Below the pieces are notes generated by a model. The model ran no database searches, was not told the origin of the DNA, and saw only the letters and a program-made list of their open reading frames with translations. Below, piece by piece: positions 20,950-31,381 of a DNA stretch of 64,000 nucleotides. The position numbers and the translations under genes were made by a program. Position 1 is the first letter of the stretch, and each line of letters begins with the position of its first letter. The DNA is from Paraburkholderia ultramafica. GTDB lineage: Bacteria; Pseudomonadota; Gammaproteobacteria; Burkholderiales; Burkholderiaceae. The stretch spans positions 62,001 through 126,000 of the forward strand of contig NZ_CADIKK010000007.1 in the NCBI RefSeq assembly GCF_902859915.1, read 5' to 3'.

Positions 20950-21414
20950 TTACTGCAGATCGTCCGCGCTGACGCCGGGCGGCAGCGCCGCGGGCAGCCA
21001 CGCGCGCCCCACATAGCCGCGCATCGGGCCGCCGGATTCGACGATCACATCCGGCCGCGCGATCCGCGAACTGTGCAGATTGGCGTCCGCCGCCGACGTG
21101 GCGGCGCCCGTGCGGTAGGAGTCGGCGTACTTACCGAGCAGCGCGTGCAGATCCGGCATGGTCGGGCCCTCCCATGCGTAGCCGATGATCTGGCCGGTGC
21201 TCGTCGCGTACTCGTTGATGGTCGTGTTGCCGGCATCGGTCAACGTGCGCACCCGCAGCGCGCCGTTCAGCAGCATGCGCGGCGCGGCCGCGGCCGAACT
21301 CGCCTCGCTCGGCATCGCGCCACCCAGCTCGGCATGCGCGCTGGCGCTCGCGCATGACACGGCAAGCGCGAGTGCGGAGGTGACGAGGGGTGTGGAAAAA
21401 CGGGATTTCGGCAT
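20950..21414 (-). CDS. DUF2844 family secreted protein
   Basis: 154 residues with a signal peptide (MPKSRFSTPLVTSALALAVSCASASAHA). The mature part carries INEYATSTGQIIGYAWEGPTMPDLHALLGKY, the recognisable core of DUF2844. It is the promoter-proximal partner of the DUF3443 gene, which starts 46 bases after its stop. Pairing of these two families suggests one envelope function, not yet known. Upstream is an inverted repeat at 21584-21605. Confidence 0.8.
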   Translation of the reverse strand: MPKSRFSTPLVTSALALAVSCASASAHAELGGAMPSEASSAAAAPRMLLNGALRVRTLTDAGNTTINEYATSTGQIIGYAWEGPTMPDLHALLGKYADSYRTGAATSAADANLHSSRIARPDVIVESGGPMRGYVGRAWLPAALPPGVSADDLQ

Positions 21415-21871
21415 GGTGGTCGGCCTCGCGCTCTGGAATGTTCCGGCTTTATTGAGATGTTGAAATCACGGTAACACCCGGGTTTTTCGATCGTTAGCTG
21501 GCGCGCTGTCACGGTTTCATCTGATCTCAAAATTGGCGTGACCGGTGTTCGGAAAATTCTTTTTAAAACAAAGCTCTGACGAATTTGTAGGGTTGGTCCT
21601 ACAAACAATGCGGAAATGTTTGCAAGTGTTAAATGCGCAGCGGAAAGCGGGTTTTTCCGGCGCGGGCCGACGCGTTTTTCTCTTGCGAAGATTTGCCGTA
21701 AGACAAGCTTCCGGGCTTCTCATCGGGACCGCCGCGGCGCGTTTTGCGCGTGCCGCTCGTTGCTCAATGCGCGGGCAAACCCCAGTTTTTGCACAGGGCT
21801 CGCCGGGACCGGTAAAATGTTGGGTTGATCCACGGAAACTTGCCGTGGCGTAGCGGAAGGATTCCCCGAAC
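21415..21871. other. Divergent intergenic region between DUF2844 and bamC
   Basis: 457 bases without a gene. The AT-rich part at 21530-21620 contains TTTGTAGG-6-CCTACAAA (21584-21605) and is the likely promoter area for the minus-strand pair. The bamC-proximal part (about 21780-21870) likely holds the bamC promoter. Nothing else was recognised. Confidence 0.5.
21584..21605. promoter_or_regulatory. Inverted repeat TTTGTAGG-N6-CCTACAAA
   Basis: Perfect 8-bp arms with a 6-base spacer, 170 bases upstream of the DUF2844 start, embedded in AT-rich sequence. It has the form of a dimeric activator or repressor site. No known regulator was matched. Confidence 0.45.
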
Positions 21872-23104
21872 ATGACTGATCTTCGTCTTACCAAGCGGTT
21901 TGCAGTAATGCTGATGGCGGGCGGGCTGGTCGCCGGCTGCGGCACCTCGTCGCCGACCAAAATCGACTACAAGAGCGACTCCAGATCAAAGCAGGTGTCA
22001 CTTGCCGTACCGCCGAACATGATCGACGAGACGGCCGATCAGCGTTCGTTGCCCCCGCAAGGCGGCGAAACCTCGTTGTCCACGCTCAAGCAGGTTCAGG
22101 CGCAAGCGCCGTCGAACAGCAATTCCGTGGCGGTGGTGCCGCCGGTCAATGGCATGCACATCCAGCGCGACGGCACGGAAAGCTGGCTGGTAATCGACAA
22201 CAAGGCGCCCGCCCAGGCGTGGGAGCAGATCCGCCGCTTCTGGCAGGAACAGGGCTTCCTGCTGGTGGTCGACCAGCGCGACAAGGGTGTGATGGAAACC
22301 GACTGGAACGAGTCGCACGCACAGATCAACGAGGGCCTGATCCGCAATACGCTGTCCAAGGCAATGGGCAACAGCTACGTGACCTCGGAGCGCAACAAGT
22401 ACCGCACGCGTCTCGAAGCGGCACCGAACGGCGGCACCTACGTGTTCATCAGCCAGAAGGGTATGCGCGAGGCGCTCACCGGCACGAACAACGATTCGAG
22501 CAAGTGGGAAGCCAAGCCGAACGATCCGGCCCTCGAACAGGAATATCTGAAGCGCCTGATGGCGGCGCTGGCGCTGGCCGATTCGCGCAAGGCCGGGGGC
22601 ACGCAAACCGCCGATCTTTCGCCGGCCGGCACGCAGGCGGCGCCGAACGCGGCGAGCGCGGGTGCGAAATCGGCGGCAGCCGCCACGGCGGCGCAGAACG
22701 TCGCGCTGTCGGCCCAGCAGCCGATGCCGGATGCGGACTCGGCGAATGCCGCGGAGCGGCTCTCGTCGACGGAACTCACGCTCGGCGAGCCGTATGACCG
22801 GGCATGGTTGCGCGTGGGCCTCGCGCTCGACCGCAGCAACTTCACCGTCGACGACCGCGATCTGAGCCGGGGCCTGTACTTCGTGCGCTACGTCGATCCG
22901 AAGGATACGACGGCGGCCGAGCAGGGCTTCTGGAGCCAGGTTTTCCACGGCAAGAAGGAAAAGGTCGCCAGGCAGTATCGCGTGAACGTGCGCGCGGTGA
23001 CGCCTAACCAGACGCGTGTGGCCGTGGTCGACGACAAGGGCACGATCGACGAGAGCCCGCAGGCCAGGCAGATCATGAGTCTGATGGTCGATCAGTTGCA
23101 CTGA
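21872..23104 (+). CDS. bamC: Outer membrane protein assembly factor BamC (NlpB)
   Basis: 410 residues. A lipoprotein signal with lipobox LVAGC (Cys 23) is followed by an unstructured stretch. Two helix-grip domains come next, the first near residues 100-230 (WLVIDNKAPAQAWEQIRRFWQEQGF) and the second near 290-405 (AWLRVGLALDRSNFTVDDRDLSRGLYFVRYVD), joined by an Ala-rich linker. BamC is an accessory lipoprotein of the BAM complex that inserts beta-barrels into the outer membrane. In many Proteobacteria it follows dapA; here no dapA lies upstream. An intrinsic terminator follows the gene. Confidence 0.88.
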   Translation: MTDLRLTKRFAVMLMAGGLVAGCGTSSPTKIDYKSDSRSKQVSLAVPPNMIDETADQRSLPPQGGETSLSTLKQVQAQAPSNSNSVAVVPPVNGMHIQRDGTESWLVIDNKAPAQAWEQIRRFWQEQGFLLVVDQRDKGVMETDWNESHAQINEGLIRNTLSKAMGNSYVTSERNKYRTRLEAAPNGGTYVFISQKGMREALTGTNNDSSKWEAKPNDPALEQEYLKRLMAALALADSRKAGGTQTADLSPAGTQAAPNAASAGAKSAAAATAAQNVALSAQQPMPDADSANAAERLSSTELTLGEPYDRAWLRVGLALDRSNFTVDDRDLSRGLYFVRYVDPKDTTAAEQGFWSQVFHGKKEKVARQYRVNVRAVTPNQTRVAVVDDKGTIDESPQARQIMSLMVDQLH

Positions 23105-23145
23105 GCGAAGCCTGGGCAGTTAGCAGGCAAAGCCGCTGTTTGAAG

Positions 23146-23180
23146 AGCCGCGCGGGATACGTCCCGGGCGGCTTTTTTTA
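23146..23180 (+). terminator. Rho-independent terminator of bamC
   Basis: AGCCGC-G-CGGGA / TCCCG-G-GCGGCT forms an 11-bp stem with one internal mismatch and a TACG tetraloop, followed by seven T. It starts 42 bases after the bamC stop. Confidence 0.9.
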
Positions 23181-23455
23181 TGTTCGGGCTTTATGCGTTG
23201 AGTCGCGTCGCGTTGTGTTGTGTTGCGTTGCGCCGCGACGGAAGCGATCGCAGCCCGTCGCGCGCGGCCTCGGTGGCCGCGTCGCGTGTCCGCGCAGGGC
23301 GACGGTTTCGCCCGCACGCCGACGAAGTGCGGGCAATTTTTGGGGTACTGGGGATTCGCAGCGACTAGCCGCAGCGGGCAAAGCGGCCGCATGGCCAAAA
23401 AATACGGAAGAGGACGCACAGCGGCGACGCCGGGAGGCGTCGCGCGAAACGGTCT
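23181..23455 (+). other. Spacer with a second intrinsic terminator (23310-23339)
   Basis: 275 bases with no credible gene. A run of GTTGT/GCGTTG-like short repeats lies at 23195-23235. GCCCGCAC (23310-23317) pairs with GTGCGGGC (23327-23334) and is followed by AATTTTT, an intrinsic terminator for the plus strand. As bamC is already terminated at 23180, this second terminator has no obvious client. A short untranslated RNA is possible. Confidence 0.4.
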
Positions 23456-24382
23456 TCAGGTATCGGCCCGGCGCGTGCCGATCCACGGCAGACGCTTGAT
23501 CACGCCGGTGGCGAGCGCGGTGCCGACCAGAATCACAGCGCAGCCTTCCAGCATGCCGGGCGACACGCCTTCGCCGAGAAACAGCGCGCCCCACAGAATG
23601 CCGAAGATCGGAATCACGAAGGTCACGGTAATCGCGCGCGCCGGGCCGGCCACCGCAATCAGGTGGAAGAACAGCATGTACGCGACGCCGGTGCATGCGA
23701 CGCCCAGCGCGATCACCGCGGCCCACGCGTGCAGCGAGATCGGCGCGGCCGGCCAGTAGATCACGGCGAGCGGCAGCAGCACGATGGTCGCGCCGGTCAT
23801 CGTGCCGGCGGCGACGCTCAGCGCATCGACGCCGGTCAGGTGGCGCTTGGTGTAGTTGGCGGCGATGCCGTACAACAGCGTCGCGCCAAGCGCCGCGCCG
23901 GCCGCGAGCGCAGTGCTCAGCGGGGTTGCGGCCGAGCCGTTCGGTGCGGCGATCTGATCCCACACCAGCATCAATACGCCGAGAAAGCCGATCACGAGAC
24001 CGAGCGTGCGCGGCGCGCTCAGGCGGTCGCGCAGCCACAGAAAGCCGACCAGCGCACCCCATAGCGGCGTGGACGCATTGATCACCGAGGTGACGCCCGC
24101 CGACAGCGTCAATTCAGCGTAGGCAAACAGGCAGAACGGTGCCGCCGAATTCAGAATGCCGACCACCAGCAGCGGAAAGGCGCGCGTGCGCAGGATCGTC
24201 GCCGACTGCCGCAGCGGCCGCCGCGCGACCAGCACGATCAGCAGAAACGCCGCGCCGATGCCGACACGCAGCGCCATCAGCGGGGCGACACCGAAGTCGG
24301 TCACGCCGACACGGATAAACAGAAACGACGCGCCCCACAGGGCGGCGAGAATCAGCAATTGCAACAGGTTTTGAGGTTTCAT
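23456..24382 (-). CDS. EamA/DMT-family transporter
   Basis: 308 residues with ten predicted membrane helices in two homologous halves, the EamA pattern (LILAALWGASFLFIRVGV at the start; VIALGVACTGVAYMLFFHLI and ALFLGEGVSPGMLEGCAVILVGTALATGV in the second half). Such inner-membrane proteins export metabolites or amino acids; the substrate cannot be told. The ATG at 24382 is chosen because the family begins here. It is alone on its strand, 315 bases downstream of lldP. Confidence 0.85.
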   Translation of the reverse strand: MKPQNLLQLLILAALWGASFLFIRVGVTDFGVAPLMALRVGIGAAFLLIVLVARRPLRQSATILRTRAFPLLVVGILNSAAPFCLFAYAELTLSAGVTSVINASTPLWGALVGFLWLRDRLSAPRTLGLVIGFLGVLMLVWDQIAAPNGSAATPLSTALAAGAALGATLLYGIAANYTKRHLTGVDALSVAAGTMTGATIVLLPLAVIYWPAAPISLHAWAAVIALGVACTGVAYMLFFHLIAVAGPARAITVTFVIPIFGILWGALFLGEGVSPGMLEGCAVILVGTALATGVIKRLPWIGTRRADT

Positions 24383-24697
24383 TGGGGTGGCGCCGCGCGC
24401 GGTTGAGTCGAGACGCCTGCGCATCGTAGCAGCGCAATCGCACGAAACGTTTCAGGCTGGAATGAAACGGCAAGATTCAGGAGATCGAGGCGTCCGAAGC
24501 TTCTCATCGTAAGCGCTGCCGCGGCGTGCGCAAAACGAGCAATTCTCACACTGATGTGAGAAAAATTGCGATATGGCGGGTCCGATGGGTTGGAGGAGGC
24601 CTTCGCGGGGTTGGGGCGCGCCTGAAAAGCGTGAATTATTTTGCGGCGGCGCGGCGCGCCCAGCAATCCGCCAGGCAGAACCCGCGTGCAGCACGCG
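24383..24697. other. Intergenic region between lldP and the EamA gene
   Basis: 315 bases, no gene seen. It holds the palindrome TTCTCACA-CTGA-TGTGAGAA (24543-24562) in AT-rich sequence and presumably the EamA promoter. No clear intrinsic terminator for lldP was found. Confidence 0.5.
24543..24562. promoter_or_regulatory. Perfect palindrome TTCTCACA-CTGA-TGTGAGAA
   Basis: Perfect 8-bp arms with a 4-base centre, 160 bases upstream of the EamA start. The flanks GCAATT and AATTGC extend the symmetry. This resembles an operator for a dimeric repressor; a terminator role is less likely because no T run follows directly. Confidence 0.5.
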
Positions 24698-26296
24698 TCA
24701 GTGCGGAATCGTCCACTGCAGGAAGTTCTGCTGCGCCCAAACCAGCAAGCCCAGCAACACCGTCAACAGGATCGAATGCTTGAAGGTCTTCGCGAACACC
24801 ACACCTTCCTTGCCTTTGAGGTCGGTGGTCGCCACCCCGGTCGAGATGTTCTGTGGCGAAATCATCTTGCCCATCACGCCGCCCGACGAGTTGGTCGCCG
24901 CCATCAACACCGGGCTGAGATTCAACTGATTGGCCGCCACCACCTGCAGATTGCCGAACAGCGCGTTGCCCGACGTATCGCTGCCGGACAGGAACACCGC
25001 GACCCAGCCGAGGAACGCCGACACCAGCGGAAAGAATGGTCCCACCGATGCGACGCCGAGGCCAAGCGTATAGTTGAGCCCCGAGTAGTTCATCAGATAT
25101 GCGAGGCCGACGATGGTCGCCACCGTCAGGATGGCGATGCGCGTCTGCACCCACGTGTCGGCGATCGCCTTGCCGAATTCGCGCGCGCTCAGGCCCACCA
25201 CGACAGTCGTGATGAGCGCCGCGACCAGAATCGCGGTGCCGGTGGCGAGCGGCTGGAAGTCCCAGATCGCGGCGTAAGGCGTGTTGTACAGCGTGATGAA
25301 CACGGCCTTGTCGAGCCCCGGCCACGGCACCTTGACGTCGCCGATCGTGAAGACCCTCGCGATCGTCCAGACGATCACCACCACCGACACGATGATCCAC
25401 GGATACCAGCCCTGGCCGCCGCCGATCTTGCCGCGCACTTCGCCGACGCGGTCGACATTGACCGCGAACCTCGGATCGGCGGCCGGTTTCCAGACGCGCA
25501 GGAACGCGATCGTCAGAATCAGCGACACCATCGACGACAGCACGTCGGTCAGGCTGTAGTTCACGAAGTTCGACGAGACGAACTGTGTCAGCGCGAAGCT
25601 CGCGCCCGACACCAGCAGGACCGGCCACACGCGCAGCATGTTGCGAAAGCCCGCATACACGCCGATCACGTAGAAGGGCAGCAGGAAGGCGAAGAACGGC
25701 AACTGGCGGCCGACCATCTTGGCGAGCACGTCGGACGGCAGGTGCGTCACCGCGCCGAGCACGGTGATCGGCACGCCGAGCGCGCCGAACGCGACCGGCG
25801 CCGTATTGAAGATCAGCGTGAAGGTGAGCGCTTCAAGCGTGGGAAAGCCGAGCAGGATCAGCAGCGAACTGGTGATGGCGACCGGCGTGCCGAAGCCGGA
25901 AATCCCTTCGAGCAGCGCGCCGAACGAAAAACCGACCACCACCAGCACGACCCGCCGGTCGTTGGGCAGGTTGTCGATCATCCACATGCGAAAGGCCGCG
26001 AAGCGGCCCGAGCGTTGTGAGATGTTGTAAAGCAGGATCGCCGTGAACACGATCCACATGACTGGCCAGCACGCGAACACCACGCCGGCGAACACCGAGT
26101 TGAGCGCGAGTCCGACGGGGAACTGCCAGATGAAGATCGCCACGACCAGGCCGACGATCAGTCCCGCGAGCGACGCCTGCCAGGCTGGCCGACGCGCCCA
26201 GCCGAGCAGAAGCAGCACGACGATGATCGGCAGCGCGGCGACGAGAAACGAGGGGAACAGCGAATTGCCGACTGGGGTGAGTAGTTGGTGAAACAT
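24698..26296 (-). CDS. lldP: L-lactate permease (LctP family)
   Basis: 532 residues with about thirteen membrane segments. LldP imports L-lactate, D-lactate or glycolate with protons. Signature stretches include GISGFGTPVAITSSLLILLGF, GSDTSGNALFGNLQVVAANQLNLSPVLMAATNSSGGVMGKMISPQNI and a C-terminal QNFLQW tail. The ATG at 26296 follows AAGGAGA. No lactate dehydrogenase or LldR regulator is adjacent, so it is expressed alone here. Confidence 0.93.
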   Translation of the reverse strand: MFHQLLTPVGNSLFPSFLVAALPIIVVLLLLGWARRPAWQASLAGLIVGLVVAIFIWQFPVGLALNSVFAGVVFACWPVMWIVFTAILLYNISQRSGRFAAFRMWMIDNLPNDRRVVLVVVGFSFGALLEGISGFGTPVAITSSLLILLGFPTLEALTFTLIFNTAPVAFGALGVPITVLGAVTHLPSDVLAKMVGRQLPFFAFLLPFYVIGVYAGFRNMLRVWPVLLVSGASFALTQFVSSNFVNYSLTDVLSSMVSLILTIAFLRVWKPAADPRFAVNVDRVGEVRGKIGGGQGWYPWIIVSVVVIVWTIARVFTIGDVKVPWPGLDKAVFITLYNTPYAAIWDFQPLATGTAILVAALITTVVVGLSAREFGKAIADTWVQTRIAILTVATIVGLAYLMNYSGLNYTLGLGVASVGPFFPLVSAFLGWVAVFLSGSDTSGNALFGNLQVVAANQLNLSPVLMAATNSSGGVMGKMISPQNISTGVATTDLKGKEGVVFAKTFKHSILLTVLLGLLVWAQQNFLQWTIPH

Positions 26297-26645
26297 CACG
26301 TCTCCTTGGTTTTGTTCGAATCGACGCGGGTCCACGTGTGACTGGCGCGTCGCTCCGGCAGGACGGATGAGCGACGGCGGAACGTATGGGATGGACCGCG
26401 ATGCTTATTTAAACGGGTGCTGTATGTGGCTTTCCCAAGCATAGAACCCCGCGCGAGCACGTCAAGAAGGGAAACTACGGCGCAGGAAGCCGGATGGCGA
26501 AAATTTGGGTCTTGTCTCTGCGTCTGGCGTAAGGCAAATCGGTGCGCGGCGCGAGATACGAATGGGACGGGCAGGTCGGTGAATTTTTACCGGCGTGTGC
26601 CCGTCTTGCAGTGAGGCGAGTGGCATTGAAGCCAGCCCGCGAGAT
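26297..26645. other. Intergenic region upstream of lldP
   Basis: 349 bases. It should contain the lldP promoter (AT-rich CTTATTTAAA near 26403). No gene, RNA element or clear operator was recognised. Confidence 0.4.
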
Positions 26646-27113
26646 TCAGTGCCAGTGGTGGTGTCCCCAGCCGCCGCCCCAATAGCCGCCGATGCCGATC
26701 GCCACCGACGGTCCATAGTAGCCCGGATACCCGTAATAGGCCGGCGGATAGTAGGCGGGGTAGACCGGCGGATAGTAGGCGGGATAAGCCGGCGCCACAT
26801 AGACGGGCGGGGCCGCCACCGCATAGGTGGGTGGCGGATCCTGCTGCACCCGCGCCTGCTGCTGTTGCTGCGCATCGGCCGAACCGGCCTGGCCAACCGG
26901 GACGTCCTGCTGGGCGGCCGTCGACGGGACGGTTGAATAGTAAGAAGCAGGGTAATAGCCGGACGGATAGTAACCGTATGGGTAATAGCAGCCGGACAAC
27001 GTCAGAACGCAGACGGCCCCGCCGAGCGCGACGCCTGTTTGGGATAAACGTGAAAAGCCGCGCGTCGGCCATGGGCCCGTCGCGCGAAAATTGTTGATGA
27101 CGCGGGACTTCAT
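26646..27113 (-). CDS. Tyr/Pro-rich putative lipoprotein
   Basis: 155 residues. The N-terminal signal ends in a lipobox (LTLSGC, Cys 42). The mature chain is dominated by YYP/PAYYP repeats, a short poly-Gln segment near the middle and a C-terminal GGGWGHHHWH. Such low-complexity aromatic proteins are typical of the outer envelope, with no enzymatic role visible. The start may be later than 27113, since the pre-signal segment is long. No family name was assigned. Confidence 0.6.
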   Translation of the reverse strand: MKSRVINNFRATGPWPTRGFSRLSQTGVALGGAVCVLTLSGCYYPYGYYPSGYYPASYYSTVPSTAAQQDVPVGQAGSADAQQQQQARVQQDPPPTYAVAAPPVYVAPAYPAYYPPVYPAYYPPAYYGYPGYYGPSVAIGIGGYWGGGWGHHHWH

Positions 27114-27385
27114 GACGCGCTCCTGGTTGAACCGTACGCCGCCATCGACGGCGTAACTACTTCAGCTTAGGCCGCCACAGCGCGAACACGGCTGCAAAAC
27201 CGTAACGGCTTATTTCACGTCATGGCACCGCGTCTTTTGAAGCTGAGTTGAAGCCTGGGCGACTCGCTTTGAGCGTCGTCAAGAAGGTATTCGTATTCAG
27301 AGAGCCGCAGGTTGAATCCGCAACTCAACCCGCGTGCGACTCACGTCTCGCCTGTTTGCGTCGACTCGCGCCGTTTGCGCGTCAG

Positions 27386-27598
27386 TTACTTGCCGACCTG
27401 ATTGCCGATGACGCCGCCTACCGCCGCACCGCCGAGCGTCGACAGCGCACTGCCGCCGATCACCGCGCCCGCGGCGCCGCCCACGCCCGCGCCGATTGCC
27501 GTATCGCGTGTCCGCGGGCTCATGCCGTCACACGCTGAGAGACTCGTGACGATGGCAACGATGGCTGCGAGCGTACCGATTTGACGAATCGATTTCAT
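27386..27598 (-). CDS. Glycine-zipper small lipoprotein
   Basis: 70 residues. The signal peptide ends with lipobox SLSAC (Cys 23), followed by DGMSPRTRDTAIGAGVGGAAGAVIGGSALSTLGGAAVGGVIGNQVGK. The GxxxG pattern is a glycine-zipper 2TM motif as in OsmB/SlyB-like proteins, which sit in the outer membrane and often respond to osmotic stress. It is a single gene. The ATG at 27598 is followed by a standard signal; the longer upstream frame has no support. Confidence 0.75.
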   Translation of the reverse strand: MKSIRQIGTLAAIVAIVTSLSACDGMSPRTRDTAIGAGVGGAAGAVIGGSALSTLGGAAVGGVIGNQVGK

Positions 27599-27796
27599 GA
27601 TGGTGACTCCAGTTGGTGTAATTGGAAGTGGCTGTCGTGATGGGACAGAAAACCGCGGGACAGAACACCCCGTCCTTGCATTTGATGTTAGCCGCGCGGC
27701 CCGTATCCAGATGTATGAGCTTGTCAGCGGACTGTCGGCTTCGTAATCAAATGTTTCCCATCTCAAGCATGCGGCATGCCCGATACCGGAGAAACG

Positions 27797-27822
27797 CAAA
27801 AGCCCGCCAGTGGCGGGCTTCG
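27797..27822 (-). terminator. Rho-independent terminator of thiC
   Basis: AAGCCCGCC/GGCGGGCTT with a 3-base loop gives a 9-bp stem, and the minus strand reads on into TTTGCGTTT. It lies 90 bases after the thiC stop, with the GCGAT repeat between. Confidence 0.8.
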
Positions 27823-27827
27823 ATGCT

Positions 27828-27857
27828 GCGATGCGATGCGATGCGATGCGATGCGAT
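27828..27857. repeat. Pentanucleotide tandem repeat (GCGAT)6
   Basis: Six exact copies of GCGAT lie in the thiC 3' untranslated region, between the stop codon and the terminator. Short tandem repeats like this change copy number by slippage. Being outside coding sequence, no effect on protein is expected. Confidence 0.85.
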
Positions 27858-27909
27858 GTCGAGGCGGAGCGGGCACTGTCAATCCGGCGCCCGTTGCGCG
27901 ACTCGTACC

Positions 27910-30040
<2,131 letters not shown>

Positions 30041-30212
30041 CCGCGTTAGCAGCGCACACGATACACCGCCCACCCGCTGCTTGGCAACCGGTCTTGATGA
30101 GTCTTACGACTGGCGACGCATCGGGCTGCGGGCTGCAATGCCCTGTTCCTGTTCTGACAGGGTGGCCGGGCGGGATGCGGCGCAATGGTTTTGCGCCGCT
30201 CGCGTGGGCGAT

Positions 30213-30623
30213 TTACAGCGAGAAATCGTCGGCGGCTTCGGGTTGATACAGGATCTTTTCGAGCTTCAGCACCTTCTGCGTGCCGCTTGGCGGCGTGAAG
30301 CGGATCCGGTCGCCGCGCCTCGCACCCAGCAGCGCGAGGCCGGCCGGCGAGAACACGTTGAGGCGGCCTTGCGCGAAGTCCGCGTTGGGCGGATAGACCA
30401 CGGTCCAGGTCATGTGCTCGCCGCTCGCTTCGTCGATTAGCGTGGCTTGCGAATTCATCGTGACGATGTTGGCCGGAATCTCGCGCGAGTCGACGATCAC
30501 CGCGCGCTCGAGGACGTCGTCGAGCATGTCTTGCAGCTTCGCGTCGGCGCCGGGCGAGGACGCGTGCTTCTCGAGACGGGCGACGTCGAGTTCAGTCAGG
30601 TAACAGGGTTTCGTTTTTTTCAC
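30213..30623 (-). CDS. rnk: Nucleoside diphosphate kinase regulator, GreA/GreB-related
   Basis: 136 residues, the length of Rnk. The N-terminal part (CYLTELDVARLEKHA) is followed by a GreA/B C-terminal FKBP-like domain (MTWTVVYPPNADFAQGRLNVFSPAGLALLGARRGDRIRF). Rnk-family proteins bind RNA polymerase but, having a short coiled coil, do not cleave the transcript; in enterics they influence nucleoside diphosphate kinase levels. It is a single gene upstream of the thiC region. Confidence 0.88.
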   Translation of the reverse strand: MKKTKPCYLTELDVARLEKHASSPGADAKLQDMLDDVLERAVIVDSREIPANIVTMNSQATLIDEASGEHMTWTVVYPPNADFAQGRLNVFSPAGLALLGARRGDRIRFTPPSGTQKVLKLEKILYQPEAADDFSL

Positions 30624-31101
30624 GACGGGTACTCCAGTTCGATCTGCATGTAAGGGGGCTGCGTGCGGATGAGATCGGCCCGGAGCCCGACGACGCGGCC
30701 CAGGCTATGGAGCGGACAGCGTTAGATCGGGCGCCGGGCGGCGGGAAGCGGGAGCGTTCGGGACGGCTGGCCGGCCCGATGCGGCGCGAAGTCCACGCGC
30801 GCGCAGCCGGTTGCGCGGCGGGGGCGCAAACGGGTGAGGGCGCGGGAAATCGGAAAGCGCATCGAGGTAGCCGGCAGGTGTCGGACGAAGGTGGGGTGGG
30901 CGCCGTTTGAAAGCTGAATGCGGCGCGATAGAAAGGTGAATGTTAGCACGTGATCGAGCGTGTTCTTTACCAATTTGTGACGCGCCGTTCACATGATGCA
31001 ACGTGCAGCGTCTTGTCGTACGTGATGCGTTCAAGCCTATCGTAAAAATATCGTTAATGGGTCTGTGAGGTCGATAGCAAAGGCTGCTGTCTGGCAAGGC
31101 G
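30624..31101. other. Non-coding region between rnk and the small gene at 31102
   Basis: 478 bases. A GC-rich half (30700-30900) is followed by an AT-richer half (30930-31080, with AAAAATATCGTTAATGG) that looks like a promoter area for plus-strand transcription. No gene, RNA or palindrome of note was found. Confidence 0.4.
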
Positions 31102-31278
31102 ATGGTGCGCCGCACAGCGCGCGATCTCGTGGCGGCGCGTTTTGCCGATAGCCGCGGACAGGTTGCCGTGGCCCGCAGCGGACACTACCAGGTTGGCCGT
31201 GATGGCGGGGTGTTGTCGCTGTCGCCGAAGCATGCCGAAACGGATACGCGCGTGACGGTTATCGTGAGCTACGATTGA
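31102..31278 (+). CDS. Possible small protein of 58 residues
   Basis: An open frame from ATG 31102 to TGA 31276-31278 with GC-rich third codon positions like its neighbours. It encodes a basic N-terminal helix, then GQVAVARSGHYQVGRDGG and an even C-terminal strand-like stretch (RVTVIVSYD). No family was recognised and the ribosome-binding site is weak (AAGGCG). It is reported because it has coding character and sits behind an AT-rich promoter-like stretch, but it may not be real. Confidence 0.35.
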   Translation: MVRRTARDLVAARFADSRGQVAVARSGHYQVGRDGGVLSLSPKHAETDTRVTVIVSYD

Positions 31279-31381
31279 CTTTACGAGCCGCCCTTCGGAC
31301 GTCGAGCAAAAAAATTAGAAACGGGCTGTCATAACCGGCCGTGCGGTTCGACAAACGTGCAGATCCTGATGGGAGCACGTC

